A DNA stretch of 64,000 nt from Atherinomorus stipes (GCA_023101725.1 JALJCO010010564.1:434001-498000), one strand, 5' to 3'. Counted from the first letter of the stretch, positions 10,905 to 21,990 are shown. The notes: generated by a model from the sequence alone, not told the origin. Program-made: numbers and translations.

Positions 10905-10937
10905 CCTGCTTCGTGCAACAGACCCCAGTGCTGCAAT
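10905..10937 (-). repeat. Inverted 33-bp copy of the Harbinger 5' junction
   Basis: The sequence is the exact reverse complement of 6973-7005. It includes 22 bp of Harbinger terminus (from the GGGG at 6984) and 11 bp of the neighbouring LINE. It interrupts the transposase between GCCTGC (codons for AC) and TGTGTTGTTC (CVV). Confidence 0.8.
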
Positions 10938-11074
10938 TTGTGATGTGTTGTTCTTCATAATATTGCCACTATTAGAGGAGAGCAACACCCTGCCCCACAA
11001 ATTGAGGAGCCAGATGAAGACCCCCATCCACCTGCAGGCAATGCAGGATGGCAGAGCAGTCAGAGATACTGTAT

Positions 11075-11640
11075 CGACATGCATGAAATAACATGCACAT
11101 ATCATACTCGTGCACAAAGAAACTCTCCAGAGAAACTTGCATCTTCCAGTGAAATTACTGTTTAGGTTGCAGTAAATGGCTGTGGATCAGCTAAATGACA
11201 TTTTCTATCATAACCGGTAGTTTACCGTAACTACAGTTATGTACACAGATGCACAGTTATGACGAGTTATGATGTTATAGGCGACGTTACAACATGACAG
11301 CCTGATAAAGTTTCTAACCGGCCCCTTCGAGAAGCAGTGATGTAAAGCTTCATCGTGTTACCTGTTCCAGTCCACATTCAGTCCGAGGCGTCCAGCTGCT
11401 CTCTACCTTCAGTACAATCCACCGAGAACACGAACTTTATTCCTTCTTTGGCCTCTCCTCCTCAGTTTTGATGCTTACAGGCTGTTTTGCTGAGGTATCG
11501 CCACTTTCCCTTCGGCAGACGCCATGCGGTTCTGTATACAAGTGCTGCCGTGCACGCGAGAGAGGAGGACGCTCCTCGTTATAAAACGCTGTGAGTGGCT
11601 GATTGGAAACCGAAACTTACGAAGAACGAACCGCATTGGC
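11075..11640. repeat. Dispersed repeat R3 (copy 1)
   Basis: Closely matches 42960-43610 in the same orientation, including CATATCATACTCGTGCAC, GTAGTTTACCGTAACTACAG and GACGCCATGCGGTTCTGT. The second copy begins with a TTAA-type terminus at 42779, so this is probably a TTAA-targeting non-autonomous element. Confidence 0.7.
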
Positions 11641-12400
11641 ATGAAGAGAGCGTCACGCCATCCTTAGAAACCTAAACTAAAAAGGCATGGATTCATGCAT
11701 ATACGCAATCAATGAGTGATTTATTTTTATGAAATTACCTCTTTTAACACACATTATACCGTGTAGAAAGCATTTCTCTGAAAGAGATTAAAATAAAATC
11801 AGGTACAGGGCCATTAAGTCACCATTATCAACATCACCACATCAGCCAAAAAAGACATTACACACATCTCATTTGTTCCTCTTTATTTCTTACAAATAAA
11901 AGAGCTAGTTTAGTTAAAGGTACAGTATGTAAAAAATCAAAGTCAAAATAAAAAAATGTGATATATAATTTAAAACTGTGTTTCTATTGACGTGTAATCG
12001 CTGCACTAGAACAGCTCTTATATGTTTATTCTCTTAGCATAAGTAAGTTATATCTACTTGTTGGGCGGTGCACATATGGAGGCTGCAATATTTGCTCCAC
12101 CATTTTTACTATGGTGTCCCTGAGAGGACAAAACAATGGTCCTCATGCAACAACATGTTAGTATTTTTTTCCTATCCTACTATTCTTTTTCTCCTACCGT
12201 GGACTCCTATGAATGCGCCACGTCGGATTCAACAAACGCTCTCAACTTCAGATATCTGCGGAAATCATTCTTGTAAACATGATGAGTTCCACCTGTGCGT
12301 AAGTGAGCGCACGTTCCCAAGAAATGGAAATCTGCATAGTTACCGCCCCAATAATGCCATATAAGGCTATGACTTCCCACGCTTGTCAAACGGTGTTCAT
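11641..12400. other. Unresolved non-coding sequence
   Basis: Contains TTAAAGGTACAGTATGTAA at about 11916, a terminus like those of TTAA elements in this window, but no matching right end was found. No coding frame is supported. Confidence 0.3.
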
Positions 12401-12407
12401 TCACAAA

Positions 12408-12826
12408 AATGGCATCCAAGACGAAGAAGAAAAACTTGACTGGTTTGCAGATCGAAGTTTTGCCGACTGAGATAAGTAAAGTCAGATTGGTCATTTTTAG
12501 CAGCGTCAGTAGCGGAATTAAAGGGCCGGCAAAAGCCAAGCAGTGGGAAAAAAAATCACAAACGCTGTTCATGCCGTGTCCCCAGTTGGTTGCACTGTTA
12601 CGGAAGTTTAAAAAAAATGGCTCGATCTCAAAATGGTATCCAAAAGATGTCTTGCAAGATCTAGACAAGCAATGACAGCTGCTGGAGGAGGCCAAGAGCA
12701 TGTCTCCACCACAGAGGTGGACGAAAGAGTCCGGGCCATCATAAGTGATGTGTCACTGTCGGGGATTACATCAGATGATGTTCCCTTGGACACAGACTTA
12801 TTACCGGTTGCGAGTGGAGATGGGGC
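12408..12826 (+). pseudogene. Harbinger Myb/SANT-like DNA-binding protein, broken
   Basis: Many Harbinger elements encode a second protein with a Myb/SANT-like domain that helps the transposase bind DNA. Here the plus strand starts MASKTKKKNLTGLQIEVLPT (12408), with a tryptophan in KAKQWEKKS and later DLDKQ, then a frame change near 12640 to SRQAMTAAGGGQEHVSTTEV and VRAIISDVSLSGI. The C-terminal pattern (R-Q-S/A-M-T-A-x-G-G-G, then an acidic hinge and a LSGI-like segment) is the one I recognise from fish Harbinger Myb-like proteins. It lies 1.4 kb downstream of the Harbinger transposase on the same strand, so it may belong to the same element or to another copy. Confidence 0.6.
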
Positions 12827-14140
12827 AAAGGTTTATCAAAGGTTTGCGTGTATAAAAAGTGAGCTATCTCACTGCACACGCAAAAAAATGTACAAACTGA
12901 TCTACCAATAGCTAAACAGGGTTCAGTCTCTCAAACATGCTTAAAAGCGCCTCTTATCCATTTTGCACTTTTACTCCAATGAATATGCAATTTGGGGCGT
13001 TTACACACAATGGTGCGTGTGATGGGAGGAGACACCTTGCTGGTTTTTTGCGTCTATTTTAGTACGTCTGAAATCAGGTGCAAACTGGCAGCTCCAGTGG
13101 TTCAGCTTCTGAGAGGGATAAAACCTAATTTATGTCGGGGCGTTTCCAACCGTTTGCACCTGCTGCCATTTGTGCAATCATTCTTTGTAAATCACCCGTA
13201 AACCGTGGTTCAGCCCCTCACGCAATATTCTAGATTGTACGTGCAAATTACTCCATGCAGTTCGTAGATCCGGCCCGAAGTGCGCGGACTACGTAGTCTG
13301 CATACTCTGAAGCAGCTTTCTGAGGCTACTGAAATGGGACTGCCTAGCCGACAAGAATTTCCCATAGTGCTCCAGTCCCGTTGCCTATCAACTGCAGACT
13401 CCAGCTATATGATGGCATTCTTTCCGCTTATTCCTTCAGATATGTACAACATACAAACTCAATGGGGTCGAGCATTTTATTCCTTTATACTTATCTGTCC
13501 ATACCTGAACGTTAGCATCCCAGTTAACTGCTCATGAACACCTGAATAATGTCAAACAAATGCATTTTCTGAGGCAAAAACTCTCTTTTGAAGCTTGGTC
13601 ACATATTTTTAAATTTTCTCCAGAGACTTTGTGATGTTTCTGGTCAGTAAACACTTTATTTGGCACTGAAAATCCACGAATATCCACGAAAAAAAAAAAA
13701 AAATCTAAATGTTACATTCGTAGCTCTGCAGCTTACTCCCTCACATCTTGTGCAAGGCCACACATCGTCAGTATCCTTTGATTCAGGCCGAGCGGAGTGC
13801 GGGGTGGATTTGATGCTACGGAGGATTTTGAAACCGGACAGTGCCTACTTGACACGCAGCTGTGACGTATGCAGCCAACGAGTCCGCACTTTGAAGTACG
13901 TTGACTTCAGACTGAGACACAGCATCTGCCTCTCTGAAATGCTCCTTTAGTACCCGGTTATGATTCTGACCTGTTGCCAATTAACCTGATTAGCTGTGAA
14001 ATGCTCCTCCGGTTGTTTTTGCTTTGTTCCAGTGACTTTCCAGCCTTTTGTCGCTCCCGTTTCATCTTTTTACAGACGTATTGCTGCATCAGATTCGTAA
14101 TCAGCTCATATAAAGAAAATTAAAAAAAGAAAAATGGGGG
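12827..14140. other. Non-coding; possible non-autonomous element
   Basis: Near 13275 GTGCGCGGACTACG and near 13880 CGAGTCCGCACTTTGAAG form a weak inverted pair that may bound a roughly 600-bp element. No coding sequence is recognised. Confidence 0.3.
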
Positions 14141-14146
14141 AAAAAA

Positions 14147-14148
<2 letters not shown>

Positions 14149-14183
<35 letters not shown>
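14149..14183. repeat. (GT)n microsatellite
   Basis: About 17 GT units, at the outer left side of the 15-kb symmetric structure; a second (GT)n lies at 29255-29280. Confidence 0.95.
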
Positions 14184-14184
<1 letters not shown>

Positions 14185-15099
14185 ACTTGTGTACCTATCC
14201 AAGTGTGGACTGTTGTGTCGTTACACATTCACCAACAGGGGACCATTGAACCAACAGGGGACATTTTTTAGGTCCCCTCTTGGACATGCTTTAAATCATG
14301 TCAAAAACATGTTATAAACCATCTGGAGAATTTTTTTTAACTTTTGCCAACAGGGGACCTGGATGTGTGTGTGTGTGTGAGGCAGTGTTCAGCAGCACCA
14401 CTGCCGGCTGGGGAAGAAAATTCAACGACCCATTCACACACGTCGCTTTTTACACACCCCAATTAGCATGCCAATAGAGGCCTTTCAGACTGTAGAGTGG
14501 CTGACAGACTGACAGACAGGCTATCTAGTGAGCAAGCCAGTGTCTTGACCAGTTTATTTGTAACAACATATAAAAGCTTTGTTTAAGGAGGTATCTTAGA
14601 TATAGTACTTGAAAAAAATATAAATAAAATTTTAAATAAAATGATCATAAATAAGGTGCTTTCTTTCTCTGTATTTTAATTAATCAATTAAAACAAATTT
14701 ATCCTTTTTCTGAAGTTCCCAAACTTGACTACTTCAAAAAAATGTTTCAGTCAATTTTAAAATTAACATTTGTCCTTCATCTTTATTTAAAGGAGTGCAT
14801 TTCATTTGGTAATTTGTATTATGGGAAAACATTTCCTCTATGGCCACTAATATACATTATGATTCTGTGTGAAACAAATAACCAAAAGTCTACTTTTTTT
14901 ACACGTTATTTTTTTTTTTTTGCAGTCAATTTACTTTCTTTTTTTGTTTTGCCTCAAAATACATTTACAGACAAGTTTCACAGCCAGAACCATGGGAGTA
15001 GCCATGTTCTGATTACTGTAGTTACCAGATTTTTTACACTGAGGACATACACAGATTAACAACACACACACAAAGAGCTCCCGACCTCACTTTTTTCCC
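14184..15099. repeat. Outer left flank with CAACAGGGGAC motifs
   Basis: Several copies of CCAACAGGGGACC-like motifs (14230-14370), mirrored in reverse orientation by GGTCCCCTCTTGGCA and AGTCCCCTGTTTG at 29075-29250. The rest is A/T-rich and without recognised genes. Confidence 0.5.
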
Positions 15100-17200
15100 T
15101 CATTTTTTTCCTCTAAAGGGACACAGCAAAAAAAGGACAAAATGATAAAAGTGACACAACATGAAGAAATACTTTTCTGTCAGAAAAGGTCCCCACTTGG
15201 TTCATATGTAATGACAGGGGTCCACTGTTGGCTGGCACAGGATGACATACACACATACACAATTCAGATTGGGTGAACCTGCTTGAGGCCTTCAGAATCA
15301 GTAGCGCTGGCAGATGTAACATTAACAATATTAGAAATGGACTTTTTCTTTAATTAATTAAATTTTAAATTTGCCTCACGTGGCCAGCTAGAAGGTATGT
15401 ACATCAGCATTTTCCGTCCTCTGATTGGTTAGTTAGAGCTAAACATTTACAGCCAAGTTCAGATAGCATAACATGTATTACAGTGACCTGCACTCATCAT
15501 TACACTTGAGTTAAAGCGTAATGCCACAGATCCACAAAGCAGCTGCACGAGGAGGAGAGATGGACTTGGTCTCGGACTAAAAATATTTTCAAGGCGAACT
15601 TTTCCAGAAAAGCTTAACATTATGTCAAGAGGCCGGCCAACTCCAAAGCTGCCATAGAGAAGGATTTAATTCAATTCAATTGACCTTTATTTGTATAGCC
15701 TCAATTCATGACAATGTCACCTCGGGGTGCCTAACAGATAAATTCAAGTCAGATTGATAATAGCCTAGCTATAGAAACCAACAGATTGGATCAAATCTTG
15801 ACTTTACCCGGTTCAACATAACATGAAGTAATACTTTTCTGTCAGACAAGGTCCCCACTTGGTTCATATGTAACGACAGGGGTCCACTGTTGGCTGGCAC
15901 AGAATGACATAAGTCCCCACGAAGATAAAAAAAAAAAATAAGATGCACAACAACTTATACTGGAAAGACACCAGTTGATTGGAAGGTATGACACAGCCAC
16001 ATATATTTTAATAAGTATACTCCTACCCACTTCTTTGACACACACACACAAACAGCTCCAAACCTCACTGATTTAAAAATGGATACTGTGAAACCAAAAA
16101 GGGTTCTGGGACATATTGTGCCGTATGTGGTTGCAGAAACTTGTGGAAACAAATAAATATGTACGTTGTAAAGTAAGTGAACTTCCCATAGGACGGCAGC
16201 TGGAGGCTGCAGGACCGACCAGGTCCAGCTTTACAGGTGCAGTCTCCACCTCTCCATCCTCCATAACCATCACCCACAACAATGCTTTTGACAGGAATCA
16301 TTCAGACAGTGGCTGGTGGAACATCCACCTTCATGGACACTAAACTGACGTTTTTGTCTCGGCTATCAACACACAGCCGACTGTGTCATGATGTGAGTCT
16401 ATGGTGCTCCTGTTTACCACCATGGACTCAACAAAGTAGGAAAATATGTTGCTGGTTGTAACTTTAGTCCATTTCATCATTTTATCCTCCCAGTTCAATG
16501 TCGTAGCAGAGTGAGGAAGAAGTAAAACACCTTCTTTTATGTTAAATACATGAGAATGTTCCCATTTTAAAGACATCACTATTGAATGTAAATGAACTCA
16601 GATCTTACTAGAACGGAAGTGCTGAGCAGAAAGTGATCAACTGCAGAAGTAAACCGGAAATGTCTGTGAAACTCGTCTATAGGAATGTATTTTATTTTGT
16701 TGATTTGCATCACAGGAAAAAGGTCCACTCTTGGTCCATGTGGAACGACAGAGGTCCACTATTGGCTGGTATAGAATGACATAAGTCCCCACAAAGATAG
16801 CGTAGGACGACTTTCACACTGCCTGAAAAGTCTTCATCTTCCCTTTACACACCAGTTGTGTGTCCCTTTCTGAGTTCAGGTGAAATCACAAATTCTGTTA
16901 TGTTACATTTGAGGGAGATTTGGATTCAGGTGCACAAATTACTCAATTTATTGCAGTACAAACAATCTTATTCCCTGTTTTTGGACAAAGATGCTCTACA
17001 ATTTGTACTGGAAAGACACCAGTTTATTGGAAGGTATGGCACAACCACACATGCTGTATATTACTAAGTTTATACCCCTACCCACTCCTTTGAACATTTA
17101 TCTCTAGTTGTATTACTGTCATATCTATTTGTACTTAATAACACACAAACGATTAATGAATAAGTACACAGTAATCTTTATGATGGCGGTTTAAATATGT
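15100..17200 (+). repeat. Left arm of large inverted repeat
   Basis: This arm matches 24389-28785 in reverse complement with high identity. For example, the open frame at 16116-16343 is mirrored by the minus-strand frame at 26835-27062 with 73 of 75 residues equal. It contains three copies of a roughly 90-bp motif around GGTCCACTGTTGGCTGGCAC (15170-15250, 15845-15920, 16720-16800), and a retroelement-like tail (TTCAATTCAATTGACCTTT at 15672). It lacks the 1.5-kb hAT element and the 0.7-kb block present in the right arm. No gene is recognised in the arm; the ORFs in it are not similar to known proteins. Confidence 0.85.
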
Positions 17201-17754
17201 CTTATAGGGATTGAATGAAAAAAATCATCTGGAAATCAGAGGTGTCAAAAGTACTCACATTTCCTACTTAAGTAAAAGTACAGATACTCGGTCAAACTGT
17301 TTCACTTAAGTAAAAGTAAAAATGTTTTGAAATGTACTTAAGTACAAAAAGTGAAAGGTAATTGTCACCTACAATAATACAAAATGACTTTCAATAAGTC
17401 TGAAGTTTTAGTCATACAAAGTAAATATTTTTTTCTTTTGCACTGAATGTGTTGGTATAGAAATATAAAAAAATACTGACATGGTCTAGTTCTTCTTCAA
17501 ACCAAATCTCAACCAGGATAGTTTAGATTGCACAAACCGCAGTGCATTCATCACTGATCATTCTTTGACCCAACAACATGGAGGGAGTTTTTAAAATAAG
17601 GCTATAGATGGGGAATGCCCCCCATCTCTGAATGTGTTCCTCTGTTGTTTGTGATGTTACTCAGGTTGTCTTTATCTCATGTCCCAGTGTGTTCAGCTTC
17701 TTCTGTCTTGCTATGGTTGCATGGAAAGTGAAAAAGGCCTGCACATTTATTCCC
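17201..17754. other. No feature recognised
   Basis: A/T-rich spacer. AGTAAAAGTACAGATACTCG (17272-17291) and AAGTAAAAGTAAAAATG (17310-17326) resemble a common fish repeat, but it is not classified further. Confidence 0.3.
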
Positions 17755-18450
17755 AGCTGCATTAATTCCAATGTTTCGATCCCACTGGATCTTCGTCAGG
17801 TCAAACTTTGTGGACTTCAGCTCTGCCTTCAGTACCAACATCCATCTCTCCAGCAGATCAGGCTCTCCCAGCTGAATGTGCCGGACTCCACCTGCAGGTG
17901 GATCACAGACTTTCTGTCTGAAGGGAGGCAGCACGTGAAGCTGGGATAGAAACATCTGGACCATCAGCACTGGATCACCTCAGGGCTGTTCTTTCCCCTC
18001 TGCTCTTCTCCCTGTACAGCAACAGCTGCAGCTCCAGTCACCAGTCTGTCAAACTCCTGAAGTTTGTGGACGACACCACCCTCATTGGTCTAATCTCTGA
18101 CAGAGATGAGTCCACCTACAGTTGGGAGACAGAGCTCCTGGTGTCCTGGTGCGGGCTGAACAACCTGGAGCTCAACACTGAAGACAGTGGAGATGATTGT
18201 GGACTTCAGGAAGAACACAGCCCCACTCACCCCCCTCCCCCGAGAGACTCTGGGTGGCTGGATTAGCTCTGAGCTGACATCCTAACTCAGGTGTGAACGA
18301 CACCATCGTTATGTTAATGAGAGAGGACAAAGGCTCCACCAGCTTGAGCCTGGACCTGAACCTGATCTGAAACCTCCAGTGGGCAATTCCTGGAGCACAA
18401 GCATGCAAAGAAAAAGCAGCAGTGATGTTTCTGCAAGTCTTCTGGAGAAC
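17755..18450 (+). pseudogene. LINE-2 reverse transcriptase fragment
   Basis: Reads as the RT domain of a jockey-superfamily fish LINE with frameshifts: NFVDFSSAFST (motif A), LSQLNVPDSTCRWITDFLS, TISTGSPQG (motif B), then KFVDDTTLIGLISDRDESTY (motif C with its DD pair) and LVSWCGLNNLELNTE. It is followed by weak similarity up to a hAT MITE at 18461. Frames change at least twice between motifs A and C. It is the RT half only; the endonuclease half of a similar element lies downstream at 19175-20060, so the two are not collinear parts of one copy. Confidence 0.8.
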
Positions 18451-18460
18451 CACATTTTAC

Positions 18461-18858
18461 TAGGGATGTAATGATATGAAAATTTCATATCACGGTTATT
18501 GTGACCAAAATGATCACGGTTATCATTTTAATCATGGTATTATAGAAATACCCCCCAGCATCTTTAAATATATCCAAAATGGGTCTAAATGCCTACTTTG
18601 TCCTTTTTGAAGGGGGAAAAATCTCAAAATTACTGTACACGTGGGTGCCTTCGTCGCCTTCTGCCATGTTTTCATAAATTAAACACCGCAAACTGGGACT
18701 GCTGCTGCTTTTCTAGCCAATAAGCAGTATCACCGGGAGTTTTTCAAAGTGCAGTAATCAGTCACGGTTTTCACGATAATTAAATTTTGAAGCGGTATTA
18801 CTAATTGTTGGGAATTTTATCACGATTAACCATTTTACCGGTTATCGTTACATCCCTA
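18461..18858. mobile_element. hAT MITE with exact 8-bp duplication
   Basis: 398 bp with ends TAGGGATGTAATGATATG and GGTTATCGTTACATCCCTA, flanked by identical octamers CATTTTAC (18453-18460 and 18859-18866). It is A/T-rich and non-coding. Confidence 0.93.
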
Positions 18859-19160
18859 CATTTTACACAGGAAAAGTTGACCAGACAGACCCAAAACGTA
18901 CGGAGGAGGAGAAAACTATATCTGAGAATATTACGAAACTGCAGCAGGAATCACTCAAGATGATGCAGGAACAGCAACGTTCAAACTCCCAAATGTTCCA
19001 GGACATGATGGCAACTTTCTCTAGAGCAATGGTGCCACAACCGCATAAGCCACCAGCGGATAAAATGCCGACCACCTCCAGCATGCCCACAGCTGGCCTC
19101 CTCACATCCCACCAGCAGCTATCACCCACCCACACAAGACATCACCTCATGGTCATGCAG
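18859..19160 (+). pseudogene. Unrecognised coding-like fragment, coiled-coil rich
   Basis: An open stretch reads TDPKRTEEEKTISENITKLQ, then QESLKMMQEQQRSNSQMFQD and MMATFSRAMVPQPHKP. It is rich in Q, E and M with a helical, coiled-coil pattern followed by a proline-rich tail. I do not recognise the family; it could be the C-terminus of a transposon Myb-like or gag-like protein. It sits between two LINE pieces. Confidence 0.3.
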
Positions 19161-19174
19161 AACATCCTGTAGCA

Positions 19175-20060
19175 AACCCGGGCAGTCCAGCCAGAGATTC
19201 ACCTGGCAAGCTGGTTGTGGAAGGAGAGTGTGCTGATGTTACATCCCTCAGTCCGCCATTGTTGTAGCGGTTTACATCCCCCATCAGCCAACGCAGAGGC
19301 AGTGCATGACACCATCCACTCCACTGTATCACTGCTATAAACCCAGCACCCCAATGCAGTGTTTCCCAGTCCTGGTCCTCGAGGACCCCTGCCCTGCTGG
19401 TTTTCAAAATGTTTCTACTTCAACACATCTGACTCAGATGAAAGGCTTGTTAGCAGCTTGCAAAGAACTTGATGAGCAGTTCAGTTGATCTGAATCAGGT
19501 GTGGTGGAGTTGGAAACCTGGAATACATGCAGGGCAGGGGTCCCCGAGGACCAGGATTGGGAAACCCTGCCCTAATGCACTCATCACCATCACTGGGGAC
19601 TTTAGCAATGTTACACTGGAGAAAACCTGACCAATCTTTTACCAGTTAGCTGCCCTACCAGAGCCAACCGAACACTGGACCTCCTGTATGCAAATGCTAA
19701 GGACGCATGCAGAGCCACCGCCCTCCCCCCACTTGGTGGGTCAGATCACAGCCTGGTCCTCCAGACACCAAAGTATGTTGTTCATGTTGGATGGCAGCCT
19801 GCATCTACAAGGACAGTTAGGAGGTGGAATCAGAAGGCCAAAGAGGCACTGCAGACTGCTTTGAGGCTACAGACTGGGAAGTGTGATCCACACGGGAAGA
19901 TCTTTGCAGCATGACTGACTGTATCACAGAATATGTCAAATTCTGCAGACATCCACCCTGCCAGCTGAGACTGTTTACTGCTTTCCTAATAATAAATCCT
20001 GGATTGCATGCGACCTGAAAGCTCTCAACCACAAGAGGAAGGCCTTCAGGATGGCAAGAT
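19175..20060 (+). pseudogene. LINE-2 endonuclease fragment, split by a MITE
   Basis: An apurinic-endonuclease-type domain of the same LINE type as the intact one at 52007. Recognisable: the AVYIPH-like strand and ANAEAVHDTIHST before the MITE (19357-19569), then LITITGDFSNVTLE, RTLDLLYANAKDACRATALP and LGGSDHSLVL (the SDH motif of the endonuclease), WNQKAKEALQTAL and WIACDLKALNHKRKAF. Frameshifts and stops are present. Close to the 3' limit, LINE-3 sequence begins. Confidence 0.8.
19357..19569. mobile_element. hAT MITE in LINE endonuclease
   Basis: 213 bp with termini CAGTGTTTCCCAGTCCTGG and CCAGGATTGGGAAACCCTG. Flanking octamers CCCCAATG (19349-19356) and CCCTAATG (19570-19577) match at 7 of 8. 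Confidence 0.9.
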
Positions 20061-20390
20061 GGCTGCCGTGGTGCAGACACACAGTTTGGCAGATCCTATG
20101 TGTTTCCCACAAAAGCTTTTTAAAACCACAAAAAGCTTTAAAATATCATATGCTATCAATCTATTTGTTACTTGCTTTCGTATCTATACTTGCTGGTGTG
20201 CTCAGTTAGTCCTCAACAAAATGTAGAAAATCAGACCCTCTTCTCAGCCAAGCTGTGTCAGAACTTTCCCCTCACAACAGTGCAGGATGATGGACATGCA
20301 AGGCCACCTCCACGTAAAAATGGACAATCATCCAAATCTAAATCTTGCTCAAGAATTGTGCAATTCATGATGATATTGCTCCTGGCTGGT

Positions 20391-20414
20391 GATGTTGAGA
20401 TAAAGCCTGGTCCT
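20391..20414 (+). other. 2A-like motif in LINE-3 5' frame
   Basis: Codons give D-V-E-I-K-P-G-P after a hydrophobic MMILLLAG stretch. 2A peptides follow D-V/I-E-x-N-P-G-P and cause ribosome skipping; they are known from some non-LTR elements. Here lysine replaces the asparagine, which would be expected to abolish skipping. Confidence 0.6.
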
Positions 20415-20539
20415 GTGTCACTGAAACACATTGATGCTATACAGTCACAGCAAACTTCAACACACTGTCAGCTAGCTGGATCTCAAGTACTAACAAAGGG
20501 ATTGCAGCTACTACCTGGACAACACCTAATGCCAACTAA

Positions 20540-21023
20540 AGCCCCGTTTCCACCCGCGGGTCTGGGTCGGGTCAGGTCGGGCCAGGCCGGATCGGGTGGG
20601 TTTTGGTACGGATTTGTTGATTTCACGCTGCGTCCCCACAGCAACCTGTACCCTTACTCTGGAGGCGGAGAATTAGCTGGACAGCGCTGCTACGTGATCG
20701 CGTGACATCATCGCTGTGCAACACCGTTTAACCAAAACACCGCGCCACACATGACAGAAACAAAAGGAGTCACCCGGCTTTGTTTTTACGCTTGGTCACG
20801 AGGGAAGTGAGATTTTTCAACAAATTAATGTATTGCTTTGTGTTAGCTCCACCTCTTTGGTCCGGATCGGTTAGATCAGTACCCCTACCGAAGGGTGCCA
20901 AAAAAGTAGGCCGGGTCGGGTCGGATATAAGGGTACCCGTCCAGGTTTTTATCTGTGGAGACGCAAAAAAACGTGGACCGATCCGGCCCGACCCGACCCA
21001 GACCCGCTGGTGGAAACGGGGCT
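20540..21023. mobile_element. GC-rich MITE, family M3 (copy 1)
   Basis: 484 bp with long terminal inverted repeats starting AGCCCCGTTTCCACC and continuing through GGGTCTGGGTCGGGTC on both sides. It has inserted in the 5' frame of LINE-3. Flanks are TAA (left) and TAT (right). A diverged partial copy is at 40783-41005. Confidence 0.85.
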
Positions 21024-21061
21024 TATGATGCACACAGAGCTTATTAGATTCCCTCCACTGC

Positions 21062-21990
21062 AGTTTAAGCTTTTTCTAGTGTTAGCCAGGTTTCCCCCAT
21101 TACTGACGAGCCTCCTCCATTGCTAACCAGGCCTGCCTCACTGCTACCTGGGTTTCCTTCACTGCTAGCCAGGCCTCCCCCACTGCTACAGGCCTCCTCC
21201 ATTGCTAACCAGGCCTGCCTCACTGCTACAGGCCTCCTACACTGCTAGCCAAGCTTGCCCCTCTGCTAGCTGGGTCTCCTCCACTGCTAACCAAAAGTGG
21301 CCCACTACTAGCCAGGCCTCCCCAACTGCTACCTGGGTTTCCTTCACTGTTAGCCAGGCCTCCCCCACTGCTACCTGGGTTTCCTTCACTGCTAGCCAGG
21401 CCTCCCCAACTGCTACCTGGGTTTCCTTCACTGTTAGCCAGGCCTCCCCAACTGCTACCTGGGTTTCCTTCACTGCTAGCCAGGCCTCCCCAACTGCTAC
21501 CTGGGTTTCCTTCACTGCTAGCCAGGCCTCCCCAACTGCTACCTGGGTTTCCTTCACTGCTAGCCAGGCCTCCCCCACTGCTACCGGGCCTCCTCCATTG
21601 CTAACCAGGCCTGCCTCACTGCTACCAGGCCTCCTACACTGCTACCTGGGTTTCCCCTCTGCTAGCTGGGCCTCCTCCACTGCTACAAAACTGGGTTTCC
21701 TTCACTGCTAGCCAGGCCTCCCCCACTGCTACCTGGGTTTCCTTCACTGTTAGCCAGGCCTCCCCAACTGCTACCTGGGTTTCCTTCACTGCTAGCCAGG
21801 CCTCCCCCACTGCTACCTGGGTTTCCTTCACTGCTAGCCAGGCCTCCCCCACTGCTACCTGGGTTTCCTTCACTGCTAGCCAGGCCTCTCCAACTGCTAC
21901 CTGGGGTTCCTTCACTGCTACAATAGCAAGGCCTCCTTCACTGCCAGCTGGGCCTCCTCCCAGACTAACTGGGCCCTCCCCACCACTGGC
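21062..21990. repeat. 42-bp minisatellite inside LINE-3
   Basis: Tandem units of GCTAGCCAGGCCTCCCCAAC plus TGCTACCTGGGTTTCCTTCA plus CT; regular 42-bp units lie around 21340-21570 and 21690-21900, with shorter variant units at the edges and in the middle. Because 42 is a multiple of 3, both strands stay open: the plus strand gives a 14-residue repeat (ASPTATWVSFTASQ) and the minus strand AVKETQVAVGEAWL. The minus ORFs are therefore shadows. Confidence 0.92.

Larger units (their letters stand above)
6984..11030 (+). mobile_element. PIF-Harbinger element, 5' end present, interrupted
   Basis: It starts with the TIR GGGGTCTGTTGCACGAAGC at 6984, inserted in LINE DNA. Transposase pieces follow on the same strand from 7316 to about 11030. 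The matching 3' TIR was not found downstream; a 33-bp inverted copy of the 5' junction instead lies inside the transposase (10905-10937). The body is split by 2.3 kb of repeat DNA (about 7510-9800) and by a hAT MITE (9891-10114). Confidence 0.7.
7316..11030 (+). pseudogene. Harbinger transposase (HARBI1-like nuclease), split and decayed
   Basis: PIF/Harbinger transposases are DDE nucleases that cut at element ends. Pieces in order: N-terminus IACPFIDDPVDKGAELMCRE (about 7326-7390) and FELYQFTSQFIIYINSL (to 7497); SFLYNVGDTEHLS to 9889, continued after the MITE as [39 protein letters not shown] (10318-10380) with the first catalytic aspartate; IICDAAYIITNVEAMWPGS and VHDSR (10494-10564) with the second; then an intron (10605-10681, GT-AG) and LLLGD, MTPYPDPEPGPQQ, RVEVTIGLLKAHFQCLRHL, and after the filler VVLHNIATIRGEQHPA. 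The intron junction restores LQRGEFDG. A 2-bp loss in the GDRGYP motif, a damaged donor near 10438 and the 33-bp filler show it is dead. Confidence 0.85.

Noticed and set aside
16073..16343. Paired ORFs in the inverted-repeat arms as a conserved gene
   Set aside because: Their similarity comes from the inverted duplication itself; no known domain and no splice sites.
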